Shown here: positions 24,002-36,100 of the stretch, in pieces | Position numbering within the stretch: the first letter of the stretch is position 1 | Layout: every line of letters starts with the position of its first letter | DNA from: Glandiceps talaboti | Lineage: Eukaryota; Hemichordata; Enteropneusta; Spengelidae | DNA: 64,000 nucleotides | Direction: 5' to 3' | Assembly: GCF_964340395.1 (NCBI RefSeq) | Contig: NC_135557.1 | Location: forward strand, 5,086,216-5,150,215 | The notes under the pieces: model-generated | The model's database searches: none | What the model saw: only the letters and a program-made list of their open reading frames with translations | Told to the model about the DNA's origin: nothing | Translations under genes and position numbers: made by a program

Positions 24002-24454
24002 AATCAAAACCAAGCAAACTGATCACTCCCTAATTATGAACTTGTCAGTTCAAATTTATTGCACAATGTTATGTTTAATGTTTGTAGCTCAGTTTGTCGT
24101 TGAATACCTTCTGGTAATGTTACATACATACCTTTACGACTCTGATTTGTTTTTGTGTCCGTCACAAGACGTTCAGATATGGGTTTCTAAATTACAGGTT
24201 CTTTAACTGCCTCATTTGTAGCAGTAATATTGACAGACTGTCATAAAAATTAGAGAGTATACATGTACACTGAGTATACACACTCAATGTGTCACTATTT
24301 ACCTTGGAACTAACGATATAAGTATCAATAGTTTCTGAATCTATGCCAAGCTGTTTATTCAACACATAAAATGCTGGCCTTTGTAAATGGAACTTTTCCA
24401 AATGAAATCCCAGTACTTTTTTACTACTATTTATTTTCATTTACAAATATTCAG

Positions 24455-24565
24455 AGAAATCTGTTGAAACTGACACTGCAAGAGAAACAGAGACTCAGAA
24501 GAGGGACGAAGAGGACGAAGGTGGCAAACCTGAAATAGATGACCAAGGAAAGGTTAAAAAAGAAA
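24455..24565 (+). CDS. Probable internal coding exon B (111 bp, phase 1-1), unidentified gene
   Basis: The acceptor TTTATTTTCATTTACAAATATTCAG ends at 24454, and the donor GTAAGT is at 24566-24571. The first two bases (AG) complete the codon begun by the last A of exon A. Thirty-six full codons follow without a stop, starting KSVETDTARETETQKRDEED, and a final A leaves phase 1 again. The other frames contain stops. Twenty-one of the 36 residues are charged (13 Asp/Glu, 8 Lys/Arg), with no cysteine and no hydrophobic core, so this is very probably a disordered acidic linker. Both exons are symmetric (1-1) and could be skipped without a frameshift. Function is not inferable. The next exon, if any, lies beyond the window or is hidden past the 60-bp satellite. 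Confidence 0.7.
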
Positions 24566-25146
24566 GTAAGTTGTAGAGCTGTAATGTTGATAATGATGGT
24601 AGATCAATGGTTTTAAAGCTAACGTAGACAGAACCTAAATAATTATAAGTTGGCACTGGTTTTCATTTCCAATTACAATTTTTCATCAAGTAGCCAAACA
24701 TTCTACCCAATTTATAGTTGACAGTATTTTGATTACACAGTATAATTATATATCCATAGTTTATCATTCTCACAAACAGTGCAGAGCTGTTAAGTCTTCC
24801 ACTTTAATATTACGAAAGAACAACTCTGGCATCTTATGATAGCCGGACGGTTATTTTCAATTAGTAATACATGTAAATATTCAATATGGAGAAATGATGT
24901 AACGATGAATCATGTGTTCTAGAGTGCAAGCATGTTCACCGTGCTCTACACATTTATCTAACGCTGATCAGTGACTAATTATACTTACACTCAGACTTAT
25001 ACCTGACCTGTCACTCTGAATGAATGTCAGTGTGACTAATTTGCCTGTTTATAGGGCTATTCTCTTGAAGCAATGGTATATTCTGAGCGTATCAAGTGAG
25101 TCTAACATGCAGACATAGTGAATAGAAAAATGTTGACAGATGCATG

Positions 25147-25174
25147 CACTGAGTAAATGTCACTGAGTAAATGT
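25147..25174. repeat. Perfect 14-bp tandem duplication
   Basis: CACTGAGTAAATGT occurs twice back to back. It contains GAGTAAATG, a 9-base string also present in the 47-bp satellite consensus. The match is short and could be chance. Confidence 0.9.
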
Positions 25175-25556
25175 GAACGGGTGATTCAAAACACCCATGT
25201 AAAAGTTAGTAATACTAGCATCAATTAAATCTACTAGGATAACCAACATATGATGGAGTTAAAGTAGACTATAAAGTAAGAACGTGGAAAGATTTGTTGA
25301 AAATTTACATTAAGGTCTGATAAAATGGGCATGTACGGGTGCCATGAATTCATTCCTGGCATTCTGAAGTGCGGTGAAAGAGCACTGTGGTAATATAAAA
25401 GATCATACTTATTCAACGTTCAACTAAGGTTCAGTTCGGCAATCAAGAGTATGGTAAACAACACTTTGATAACTACAGGTTGTGAATGGGTTTAGTTTTC
25501 AGTGTATGTAGTATCTTGCCAAGGCATTGTATATCAAGTGATATGCATGAGGCAAT

Positions 25557-25603
25557 CTGATTGGTTGTAGTGTTGATGTACAGAGCCACAAGGAGTATAA
25601 ATA
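25557..25603 (+). promoter_or_regulatory. Promoter-like CCAAT/TATA arrangement (weak call)
   Basis: CTGATTGG at 25557-25564 is an inverted CCAAT box. A TATA-like TATAAATA follows at 25596-25603, 31 bp downstream. Both are in the order expected for + strand initiation near 25630, where an inverted repeat begins. No open frame follows. It could be a promoter of a non-coding transcript, part of an old LTR, or coincidence in AT-rich DNA. Confidence 0.22.
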
Positions 25604-25628
25604 CCTAGATTATATATGAATGCTCTCA

Positions 25629-25674
25629 CGGCCTGTAGGACAACACGTTCTGAACGGTGCCGTAAAACAGGCCG
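25629..25674. repeat. Inverted repeat with nested small palindromes
   Basis: CGGCCTGT at 25629-25636 is the exact reverse complement of ACAGGCCG at 25667-25674, giving an 8-bp GC-rich stem. Inside the 30-base loop are CGTTCTGAACG (25646-25656, arms CGTTC/GAACG) and ACGGTGCCGT. The GC content stands out from the AT-rich surroundings. It may be a structured RNA or an element end, but no known RNA family is recognised. Confidence 0.55.
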
Positions 25675-25796
25675 GGGTTTGCGACAATGCACTTTATTTC
25701 TGAGTGTTCTGCATAATGTATAATCAATCACCCAGCACAAATCATGGTTGTAATAGAGACTCTATAAAGATTAGGGACCATTCTTTGTCATCAGCT

Positions 25797-25831
25797 GGGG
25801 TGGTGGGTAGGGATTAGTGGAGAGTAGGGGG
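25797..25831 (+). other. G-rich tract with quadruplex potential
   Basis: There are four G runs: GGGG at 25797, GGG at 25805, GGG at 25810 and GGGGG at 25827. The loops are short except for the last, which is 14 bases. A long-loop quadruplex is possible on the + strand. Confidence 0.4.
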
Positions 25832-25971
25832 TCACCCTATTTTTGAAACAGAAAGTAAAAGTGTCGTCCTGTTGGTAAATTTTGAATAGAGGGGTCAATG
25901 ATTGTGTTTTGTGTTTTGATGCAAGTCCTAGAGTGATTCTAAAATACATAACTGCCTAAACTCTGTGTAGT

Positions 25972-26402
25972 ATATCACTACTGTAGTAGTCCTGTATTTA
26001 TGACTAGGGTAGGGTTACTAATTTACCAGTGATATCACTACTGTAATAGTCCTGTATTTATAACTAGAGTAGGGTTACTAATTTACCAGTGATATCACTA
26101 CTGTAGTAGTCCTGTATTTATGACTAGGGTAGGATTACTAATTTACCAGTGATATCACTACTGTAGTAGTCCTGTATTTATGACTAGGGTAGGGTTACTA
26201 ATTTACCAGTGATATCACTACTGTAGTAGTCCTGTGTTTATGACTAGGGTAGGGTTACTAATTTACCAGTGATATCACTACTGTAGTAGTCCTGTATTTA
26301 TGACTAGGGTAGGGTTACTAATTTACCAGTGATATCACTACTGTAGTAGTCCTGTAGTTATCACCAGGGTAGGATTACTAATTTACCAGTGATATCACTA
26401 CT
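25972..26402. repeat. 60-bp satellite, left block (7 copies)
   Basis: Seven head-to-tail units reading ATATCACTACTGTAGTAGTC, then CTGTATTTATGACTAGGGTA, then GGGTTACTAATTTACCAGTG. The left edge abuts unique sequence at GTGTAGT. The right edge is cut at CACTACT by the LINE insertion. It is the same family, orientation and phase as the main array from 27070, so the two blocks were once continuous. Confidence 0.97.
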
Positions 26403-27069
26403 TTTTATTTTTATTTATTTATTTATTTATTCAGGTAAACCAACGGGCATAAAGCCCATTTACAGGCACCTTTAAAAACAAATAAGGAAAAACAATCACT
26501 AAAAAGAAAAAAACAAGGGGTAGCAATAACAGAAGTGACATGACATATAAAAGGCAAACACAGAAATAAAAACAACAAAACAGGAAAAAATATTAAAAAC
26601 ACGCAGCCTGAAGCACACGCCGAAAGGCGGAAACAGGACTAAATAAATATATGTTTGGATTTGCTTAAAAAATGTCATTACAAGTGGTTAAACATCTTAA
26701 AATTGGGGAATATTTTCTCAGATTTACTCTGGAGGCACTGATGCGAAAGATATGGTTATTACGTAACTGTCTGCTCTGTACATTAAAACAAACCTTGTAC
26801 AAAATGGATGGACAATTATAGCATGAATTGACCAGTTTGTAAACAAAAATAGCATCTAAAAACTTTCGCCTCCTCATCAGTGGGGGAAGCTTAAACCTAG
26901 CACATAGTGAATCGTAATCTATTGAAGTATATTGCACATTTGATTTTAAATTTCAGCTGTACACGTTCGATTTTATCAATTTGAGTTACTTGCCATGGTG
27001 ACCAAATTACACTGCAGTACTCAAGATGGCTTCTAACATGGGTCACATATAAAGATCTTAATGTAGAAA
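26403..27069 (-). mobile_element. 5'-truncated non-LTR retrotransposon (LINE) 3' fragment
   Basis: On the minus strand this holds the C-terminal end of a LINE reverse-transcriptase ORF (listed separately), then a 3' UTR of about 260 bp, then a tail of AATAAATAAATA repeats (26403-26431 on the + strand). The UTR contains hairpins at 26618-26629 (CGCC/GGCG arms, 4-base loop) and 26445-26457 (GGGC/GCCC arms). The A-rich tetranucleotide tail and loss of the 5' end are typical of target-primed reverse transcription. Family placement as CR1/Jockey-like is a guess from the style of the C-terminal protein. Flanks read ...CACTACT and GTAGTAGTC..., consecutive in the satellite consensus, so there is little or no target-site duplication. 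It inserted after the array had formed. Confidence 0.85.
26665..27062 (-). pseudogene. Remnant C-terminus of LINE ORF2 (post-RT region), frameshifted
   Basis: The minus-strand translation has the signature of the region just after the LINE reverse-transcriptase fingers and palm. The upstream part (about 26960-27062) includes RSHLEYCSVIWSPW and a DKIERVQLKF segment. The downstream part (26665-26937) includes FKLPPLMRRRKF and IFVYKLVNSCYN and ends at TAA (26665-26667). The two parts are in different frames, so a one- or two-base indel lies near 26938-26960. The endonuclease and the catalytic RT motifs are absent because the element is 5' truncated. It is a dead copy with no host function implied. 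Confidence 0.82.
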
Positions 27070-27764
27070 TGTAGTAGTCTATATACTATAGTGGTCCTGT
27101 ATTTATCACCAGGGTAGGGTTACTAATTTACCAGTGATATCACTACTGTAGTAGTCCTGTATTAATGACTAGGGTAGGATTACTAATTTACCAGTGATAT
27201 TACTACAGCTGTAGTAGTCCTGTATTTATGACTAGGGTAGGGTTACTAATTTACCAGTGATATTACTACAGCTGTAGTAGTCCTGTATTTATGACTAGGG
27301 TAGGGTTACTAATTTACCAGTGATATCACTACTGTAGTAGTCCTGTATTTATGACTAGGGTAGGGTTACTAATTTACCAGTGATATCACTACTGTAGTAG
27401 TCCTGTATTTATGACTAGGGTAGGGGTACTAATTTACCAGTGATATCACTACTGTAGTCCTGTATTTATCACCATGGTAGGGTTACTAATTTACCAGTGA
27501 TATCACTACTATAGTAGTCCTGTATTTATCACCAGGGTAGGATTACTAATTTACCAGTGATATCACTACTGTAGTAGTCCTTTGTTTATGACTAGGGTAT
27601 GGTTACTAATTTACCAGTGATATCACTACTATAGTAGTCCTGTATTTATCACCAGGGTAGGGTTACTAATTTACCAGTGATATCACTACTGTAGTAGTCC
27701 TATGTTTATGACTAGGGTAGGGTTACTAATTTACCACTGATATCACTACTGTAGTAGTCCTGTG

Positions 27765-29464
27765 TTTATTACTAGGGTAGGGTTACTAATTTACCAGTGA
27801 TATCACTACTGTAGTAGACCTATGTTTATGACTAGGGTAGGATTACTAATTTACCAGTGATATCACTACTGTAGTAGTCCTGTGTTTATGACTAGGGTAG
27901 GGTTACTAATTTGCCAGTGATAATACTACTGTAGTAGTCCTGTATTTATCACCAGGGTAGGGTTACTAATTTACCAGTGATATCACTACTATAGTAGTCC
28001 TGTATTTATGACTAGGGTAGGGGTACTAATATACCAGTGATATCACTACTGTAGTAGTCCTGTATTTATGACTAGGGTAGGGTTACTAATTTACCAGTGA
28101 TATTACTACTGTAGTAGTCCTGTATTTATGACTAGTGAAGGGTTACTAATTTTACCAGTGATTTCACTACTGTAGTAGTCCTATGCTTATGACTAGGGTA
28201 GGGTTACTAATTTACCAGTGATATCACTACTGTAGTAGTCCTGTACTATTTATGACAAGGGTAGGATTACTAATTTACCAGTGATATCACTACTATAGTA
28301 GTCCTGTATTTATCACCAGGGTAGGATTACTAATTTACCAGTGATATCACTACTGTTACAGTAGTAGTCCTGTATTTATGACTAGGGTAGGATTACTAAT
28401 TTACCAGTGATATCACTACTGTATTAGTCCTGTGTTTATGACTAGAGTAGGGTTACTAATTTACCAGTGATATCACTACTGTAGTAGTCCTGTATTTATG
28501 ACTAGGGTAGGGTTACTAATTTACCAGTGATATTACTACTGTAGTAGTCCTGTATTTATGACGAGGATAGGGTTACTAATTTACCAGTGATATCACTACT
28601 GTAGTAGTCCTGTATTTATTACTAGGGTAGGGTTACTAATTTACCAGTGATATCACTACTGTAGTAGACCTATGTTTATGACTAGGGTAGGATTACTAAT
28701 TTACCAGTGATATCACTACTGTAGTAGTCCTGTGTTTATGACTAGGGTAGGGTTACTAATTTGCCAGTGATAATACTACTGTAGTAGTCCTGTATTTATC
28801 ACCAGGGTAGGGTTACTAATTTACCAGTGATATCACTACTATAGTAGTCCTGTATTTATGACTAGGGTAGGGGTACTAATATACCAGTGATATCACTACT
28901 GTAGTAGTCCTGTATTTATGACTAGGGTAGGGTTACTAATTTACCAGTGATATTACTACTGTAGTAGTCCTGTATTTATGACTAGTGAAGGGTTACTAAT
29001 TTTACCAGTGATTTCACTACTGTAGTAGTCCTATGCTTATGACTAGGGTAGGGTTACTAATTTACCAGTGATATCACTACTGTAGTAGTCCTGTACTATT
29101 TATGACAAGGGTAGGATTACTAATTTACCAGTGATATCACTACTATAGTAGTCCTGTATTTATCACCAGGGTAGGATTACTAATTTACCAGTGATATCAC
29201 TACTGTTACAGTAGTAGTCCTGTATTTATGACTAGGGTAGGATTACTAATTTACCAGTGATATCACTACTGTATTAGTCCTGTGTTTATGACTAGAGTAG
29301 GGTTACTAATTTACCAGTGATATCACTACTGTAGTAGTCCTGTATTTATGACTAGGGTAGGGTTACTAATTTACCAGTGATATTACTACTGTAGTAGTCC
29401 TGTATTTATGACGAGGATAGGGTTACTAATTTACCAGTGATATCACTACTGTAGTAGTCCTGTA
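27765..29464. repeat. 850-bp higher-order unit of the 60-bp satellite, two tandem copies
   Basis: The two copies are about 27765-28614 and 28615-29464. Private variants recur at exactly 850 bp: GTAGTAGACC at 27811 and 28661, and the 66-bp monomer TACTGTTACA at 28351 and 29201. The unit is 14 monomers plus 10 bp of internal length variants, and the copies look nearly identical. Confidence 0.85.
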
Positions 29465-32400
29465 TTTATGACTAGGGTAGTGGTACTAATTTACCAGTGA
29501 TATTACTACTATTATCAGTAGTCCTGTGTTTATGACTAGGGTAGGGTTACTAATTTACCAGTGATATCACTACTGTAGTAGTCCTGTATTTATGACAAGG
29601 GTAGGGTTACTAATTTACCAGTGATATCACTACTGTAGTAGTCCTGTATTTGTGACTAGGGTAGGGGTACTAATTTACCAGTGATATCACTACTGTAGTA
29701 GTCCTGTATTTATAACTAGGGTAGGATTACTAATTTACCAGTGATATCACTACTGTAGTAGTCCTGTATTTATAACTAGGGTAGGGTTACTAATTTACCA
29801 GTGATATCACTACTGTAGTAGTCCTGTATTTATAACTAGGGTAGGATTACTAATTTACCAGTGATATCACTACTGTAGTAGTCCTGTGTTTATGACTACG
29901 GTAGGGTTACTAATTTACCAGTGATATCACTACTGTAGTAGTCCTGCATTTATGACTAGGGTAGGATTACTAATTTACCAGTGATATCACTACTGTAGTA
30001 GTCCTGTATTTATGACAAGGGTAGGGTTACTAATTTACCAGTGATATCACTACTGTAGTAGTCCTGTATTTATGACAAGGGTAGGATTACTAATTTACCA
30101 GTGATATCACTACTGTTACAGTAGTAGTCCTGTATTTATGACTAGGGTAGGATTACTAATTTACCAGTGATATCACTACTGTAGTAGTCCTTTATTTATG
30201 ACTAGGGTAGTGGTACTAATTTACCAGTGATATTACTACTATAGTAGTCCTGTGTTTATGACTAGGGTAGGGTTACTAATTTACCAGTGCTATAACTATA
30301 GTCCTGTATTTATCACCAGGGTAGGATTACTAATTTACCAGTGATATCACTACTGTAGTAGTCCTGTATTTATGACTAGGGTAGGGGTACTAATTTACCA
30401 GTGATATTACTACTGTAGTGGTCCTGTGTTTATGACTAGGGTAGGATTACTAATTTACCAGTGATATCACTAATGTAGTAGTCCTGTGTTTATGACTAGG
30501 GTAGGGTTACTAATTTGCCAGTGATATCACCACTGTAGTAGTCCTGTATTTATAAGTAGGGTAGAATTACTAATTTACCAGTGATATCACTACTGTAGTA
30601 GTCCTGTGTTTATGACTAGGGTAGGGTTACTAATTTACAAGTGATATCACTACTGTAGTAGTCCTGTATTTATGACTAGGGTAGGGTTACTAATTTACCA
30701 GTGATATTACTACTGTAGTAGTCCTGTATTTATAACTAGGGTAGGATTACTAATTTACCAGTGATATCACTACTATAGTAGTCCCGTATTTATAACTAGG
30801 GTAGGATTACTAATTTACCAGTGATATCACTTCTGTATTAGTACTGTTTTTATGACTAGGGTAGGGTTACTAATTTACCAGTGATATCACTACTATAGTA
30901 GTCCTGTATTTATGACTAGGGTAGGATTACTAATTTACCAGTGATATCACTACTGTAGTAGTCCTGTATTTATGACTAGGGTAGGATTACTAATTTACCA
31001 GTGATATCACTACTGTAGTAGTCCTGTATTTGTGACTAGGGTAGGGGTACTAATTTACCAGTGATATCACTACTGTAGTAGTCCTGTATTTATAACTAGG
31101 GTAGGATTACTAATTTACCAGTGATATCACTACTGTAGTAGTCCTGTATTTATAACTAGGGTAGGGTTACTAATTTACCAGTGATATCACTACTGTAGTA
31201 GTCCTGTATTTATAACTAGGGTAGGATTACTAATTTACCAGTGATATCACTACTGTAGTAGTCCTGTGTTTATGACTAGGGTAGGGTTACTAATTTACCA
31301 GTGATATCACTACTGTAGTAGTCCTGTATTTATGACAAGGGTAGGGTTACTAATTTACCAGTGATATCACTACTGTAGTAGTCCTGTATTTATGACTAGG
31401 GTAGGATTACTAATTTACCAGTGATATCACTACTATAGTAGTCCTGTATTTATCACCAGGGTAGGATTACTAATTTACCAGTGATATCACTACTGTTACA
31501 GTAGTAGTCCTGTATTTATGACTAGGGTAGGATTACTAATTTACCAGTGATATCACTACTGTAGTAGTCCTGTGTGTATGACTAGAGTAGGGTTACTAAT
31601 TTACCAGTGATATCACTACTGTAGTAGTCCTTTATTTATGACTAGGGTAGTGGTACTAATTTACCAGTGATATTACTACTATAGTAGTCCTGTGTTTATG
31701 ACTAGGGTAGGGTTACTAATTTACCAGTGCTATAACTATAGTCCTGTATTTATCACCAGGGTAGGATTACTAATTTACCAGTGATATCACTACTGTAGTA
31801 GACCTGTATTTATGACTAGGGTAGGGGTACTAATTTACCAGTGATATCACTACTGTAGTAGTCCTGTATTTATAACTAGGGTAGGATTACTAATTTACCA
31901 GTGATATCACTACTGTAGTAATCCTGTATTTATAACTAGGGTAGGGTTACTAATTTACCAGTGATATCACTACTGTAGTAGTCCTGTATTTATAACTAGG
32001 GTAGGATTACTAATTTACCAGTGATATCACTACTGTAGTAGTCCTGTGTTTATGACTAGAGTAGGGTTACTAATTTACCAGTGATATCACTACTGTTACA
32101 GTAGTAGTCCTGTATTTATAACTAGGGTAGGATTACTAATTTACCAGTGATATCACTACTATAGTAGTCCCGTATTTATAACTAGGGCAGGATTACTAAT
32201 TTACCAGTGATATCACTTCTGTATTAGTCCTGTATTTATGACTAGGGTAGGGTTACTAATTTACCAGTGATATCACTACTATAGTAGTCCTGTATTTATG
32301 ACTAGGGTAGGATTACTAATTTACCAGTGATATCACTACTGTAGTAGTCCTGTATTTATGACTAGGGTAGGATTACTAATTTACCAGTGATATCACTACT

Positions 32401-33114
32401 GTAGTAGTCCTGCATTTGTGACTAGGGTAGGGGTACTAATTTACCAGTGATATCACTACTGTAGTAGTCCTGTATTTATAACTAGGGTAGGATTACTAAT
32501 TTACCAGTGATATCACTACTGTAGTAGTCCTGTATTTGTGACTAGGGTAGGGTTACTAATTTACCAGTGATATCACTACTGTAGTAGTCCTGTATTTATA
32601 ACTAGGGTAGGATTACTAATTTACCAGTGATATCACTACTGTAGTAGTCCTGTGTTTATGACTAGGGTAGGGTTACTAATTTACCAGTGATATCACTACT
32701 GTAGTAGTCCTGTATTTATGACAAGGGTAGGGTTACTAATTTACCAGTGATATCACTACTGTAGTAGTCCTGTATTTATGACTAGGGTAGGATTACTAAT
32801 TTACCAGTGATATCACTACTATAGTAGTCCTGTATTTATCACCAGGGTAGGATTACTAATTTACCAGTGATATCACTACTGTTACAGTAGTAGTCCTGTA
32901 TTTATGACTAGGGTAGGATTACTAATTTACCAGTGATATCACTACTGTAGTAGTCCTGTGTTTATGACTAGAGTAGGGTTACTAATTTACCAGTGATATC
33001 ACTACTGTAGTAGTCCTTTATTTATGACTAGGGTAGTGGTACTAATTTACCAGTGATATTACTACTATAGTAGTCCTGTGTTTATGACTAGGGTAGGGTT
33101 ACTAATTTACCAGT

Positions 33115-36100
33115 GCTATAACTATAGTCCTGTATTTATCACCAGGGTAGGATTACTAATTTACCAGTGATATCACTACTGTAGTAGTCCTGTATTTATG
33201 ACTAGGGTAGGGGTACTAATTTACCAGTGATATTACTACTGTAGTGGTCCTGTGTTTATGACTAGGGTAGGATTACTAATTTACCAGTGATATCACTAAT
33301 GTAGTAGTCCTGTGTTTATGACTAGGGTAGGGTTACTAATTTGCCAGTGATATCACTACTGTAGTAGTCCTGTATTTATAAGTAGGGTAGGATTACTAAT
33401 TTACCAGTGATATCACAACTGTAGTAGTCCTGTGTTTATGACTAGGGTAGGGTTACTAATTTACAAGTGATATCACTACTGTAGTAGTCCTGTATTTATG
33501 ACTAGGGTAGGGTTACTAATTTACCAGTGATATCACTACTATAGTAGTCCTGTATTTATCACCAGGGTAGGATTACTAATTTACCAGTGATATCACTACT
33601 GTAGTAGTCCTGTATTTATGACTAGGGTAGGGTTACTAATTTACCAGTGATATTACTACTATAGTAGTCCTGTATTTATGACGAGTGTAGGGTTACTAAT
33701 TTACCAGTGATATTACTACTGTAGTAGTCCTGTATTTATGACTAGGGTAGTGGTACTAATTTACCAGTGATATTACTACTATAGTAGTCCTGTGTTTATG
33801 ACTAGGGTAGGGTTACTAATTTACCAGTGATATAACTATAGTCCTGTATTTATCACCAGGGTAGGATTACTAATTTACCAGTGATATCACTACTGTAGTA
33901 GTCCTGTATTTATGACTAGGGTAGGGGTACTAATTTACCAGTGATATTACTACTGTAGTGGTCCTGTATTTATGACTAGGGTAGGATTACTAATTTACCA
34001 GTGATATCACTAATGTAGTAGTCCTGTGTTTATGACTAGGGTAGGGTTACTAATTTACCAGTGATATCACTACTGTAGTAGTCCTGTATTTATAAGTAGG
34101 GTAGGATTACTAATTTACCAGTGATATCACTACTGTAGTAGTCCTGTGTTTATGACTAGGGTAGGGTTACTAATTTACAAGTGATATCACTACTGTAGTA
34201 GTTCTGTATTTATGACTAGGGTAGGATTACTAATTTACTAGTGATATCACTACTGTAGTAGTCCTATGTTTATGACTAGGGTAGGGTTACTAATTTACCA
34301 GTGATATCAATACTGTAGTAGTCCTGTATTTATAACTAGGGTAGGATTACTAATTTACCAGTGATATCACTACTATAGTAGTCCTGTATTTATGACTAGG
34401 GTAGGATTACTAATTTACCAATGATATCACTACTGTAGTAGTCCTGTATTTATGACGAGGGTAGGGTTACTAATTTACCAGTGATATCACTACTGTAGTA
34501 GTCCTGTATTTATGACTAGGGTAGGGGTACTAATTTACCAGTGATATTACTACTGTAGTAGTCCTGTGTTTATGACTAGGGTAGGGTTACTAATTTACCA
34601 GTGATATCACTACTGTAGTAGTCCTGTATTTATCACCAGGGTAGGATTACTAATTTACCAGTGATATCACTACTGTAGTAGTCCTGTATTTATCACCAGG
34701 GTAGGATTACTAATTTACCAGTGATATTACTACTGTAGTAGTCCTGTATTTATCACCAGGGTAGGATTACTAATTTACCAGTGATATTACTACTGTAGTA
34801 GTCCTGTATTTATGACTAGGGTAGGGTTACTAATTTACCAGTGATATCACTACTATAGTAGTCCCGTATTTATCACCAGGGTAGGATTACTAATTTACCA
34901 GTGATATTACTACTGTAGTAGTCCTGTATTTATAACTAGGGTAGGATTACTAATTTACCAGTGATATCACTACTATAGTAGTCCCGTATTTATAACTAGG
35001 GTAGGATTACTAATTTACCAGTGATATCACTACTGTATTAGTACTGTATTTATGACTATAGGGTAGGGTTACTAATTTACCAGTGATATCACTACTATAG
35101 TAGTCCTGTATTTATGACTAGGGTAGGATTACTAATTTACCAGAGATATCACTACTGTAGTAGTCCTGTATTTATGACTATGTTAGGATTACTAATTTAC
35201 CAGTGATATCACTACTGTAGTAGTCCTGTATTTATCACCAGGGTAGGGGTACTAATTTACCAGTGATATCACTACTGTAGTAGTCCTGTATTTATAACTA
35301 GGGTAGGATTACTAATTTACCAGTGATATCACTACTATAGTAGTCCTGTATTTATCACCAGGGTAGGATTACTAATTTACCAGTGATATCACTACTGTAG
35401 TAGTCCTGTATTTATAACTAGGGTAGGGTTACTAATTTACCAGTGATATCACTACTGTAGTAGTCCTGTATTTATAACAAGGGTAGGATTACTAATTTAC
35501 CAGTGATATCACTACTGTAGTAGTCCTGTGTTTATGACTAGGGTAGGGTTACTAATTTACCAGTGATATCACTACTGTAGTAGTCCTGTATTTATGACAA
35601 GGGTAGGGTTACTAATTTACCAGTGATATCACTACTGTAGTAGTCGTGTATTTATGACTAGGGTAGGGTTACTAATTTACCAGTGATATCACTACTATAG
35701 TAGTTCTGTATTTATCACCAGGGTAGGATTACTAATTTACCAGTGATATCACTACTGTTACAGTAGTAGTCCTGTATTTATGACTAGGGTAGGATTACTA
35801 ATTTACCAGTGATATTACTACTGTAGTAGTCCTGTGTTTATGACTAGAGTAGGGTTACTAATTTACCAGTGATGTCACTACTGTAGTAGTCCTGTATTTA
35901 TGACTAGGGTAGGGTTACTAATTTACCAGTGATATTACTATTGTAGTAGTCCTGTATTTATGACGAGGGTAGGGTTACTAATTTACCAGTGATATTACTA
36001 CTGTAGTAGTCCTGTATTTATGACTAGGGTAGTGGTACTAATTTACCAGTGATATTACTACTATAGTAGTCCTGTGTTTATGACTAGGGTAGGGTTACTA

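Larger units (their letters stand above)
860..24454 (+). other. Probable 23.6-kb intron between exons A and B
   Basis: The interval begins GTAAGTATAA and ends TTCATTTACAAATATTCAG, and the flanking exons are both in phase 1. More than 95% of it is the 47-bp satellite. The remaining unique sequence is about 300 bp at the 5' side and 825 bp at the 3' side. No exon-like segment with both splice signals and a compatible phase was seen in the unique parts. A small exon hidden here cannot be excluded without transcript data. Confidence 0.6.
23629..24454. other. Unique intron tail with two simple repeats
   Basis: This is single-copy sequence between the 47-bp array and exon B. It holds a 15-base C run and an ACA microsatellite, listed separately, and is otherwise AT-rich. 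A minus-strand open frame of 82 codons spans 24192-24440. It has no recognisable domain, no start context and no splice partner, and it overlaps the pyrimidine and branch region of the exon B acceptor, so I treat it as chance. Confidence 0.6.
24572..25971. other. Unique non-coding stretch downstream of exon B, no gene seen
   Basis: If the gene continues, this is the start of its next intron. The minus-strand open frames at 25234-25416 and 25534-25740 show no domain, no splice structure and no plausible composition, and are taken as chance. About 25770-25960 (TTAGGGACC and onward) has a G-rich, decayed look and may be an old dispersed repeat, but no family is recognised. Confidence 0.5.

Noticed and set aside
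23780-24013. Minus-strand frame starting with a poly-leucine run and a glycine run
   Set aside because: The leucines come from the (ACA)n repeat and the glycines from the C15 tract; there is no real protein signal. It could be mistaken for a signal peptide.
24192-24440. Minus-strand 82-codon frame with fairly protein-like composition
   Set aside because: No domain recognised, no splice partner, and it lies antisense to the acceptor region of exon B. Chance is more likely, but this is the least certain rejection.
25234-25740. Two minus-strand frames of 60 and 68 codons
   Set aside because: Short, with no domain, and one overlaps the inverted repeat and promoter-like motifs. No supporting signals.
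26618-26629. GNRA-type hairpin as a stand-alone RNA gene
   Set aside because: It lies in the LINE 3' UTR, and the GAAA loop is on the strand opposite to the element's RNA. It is best read as part of the element.
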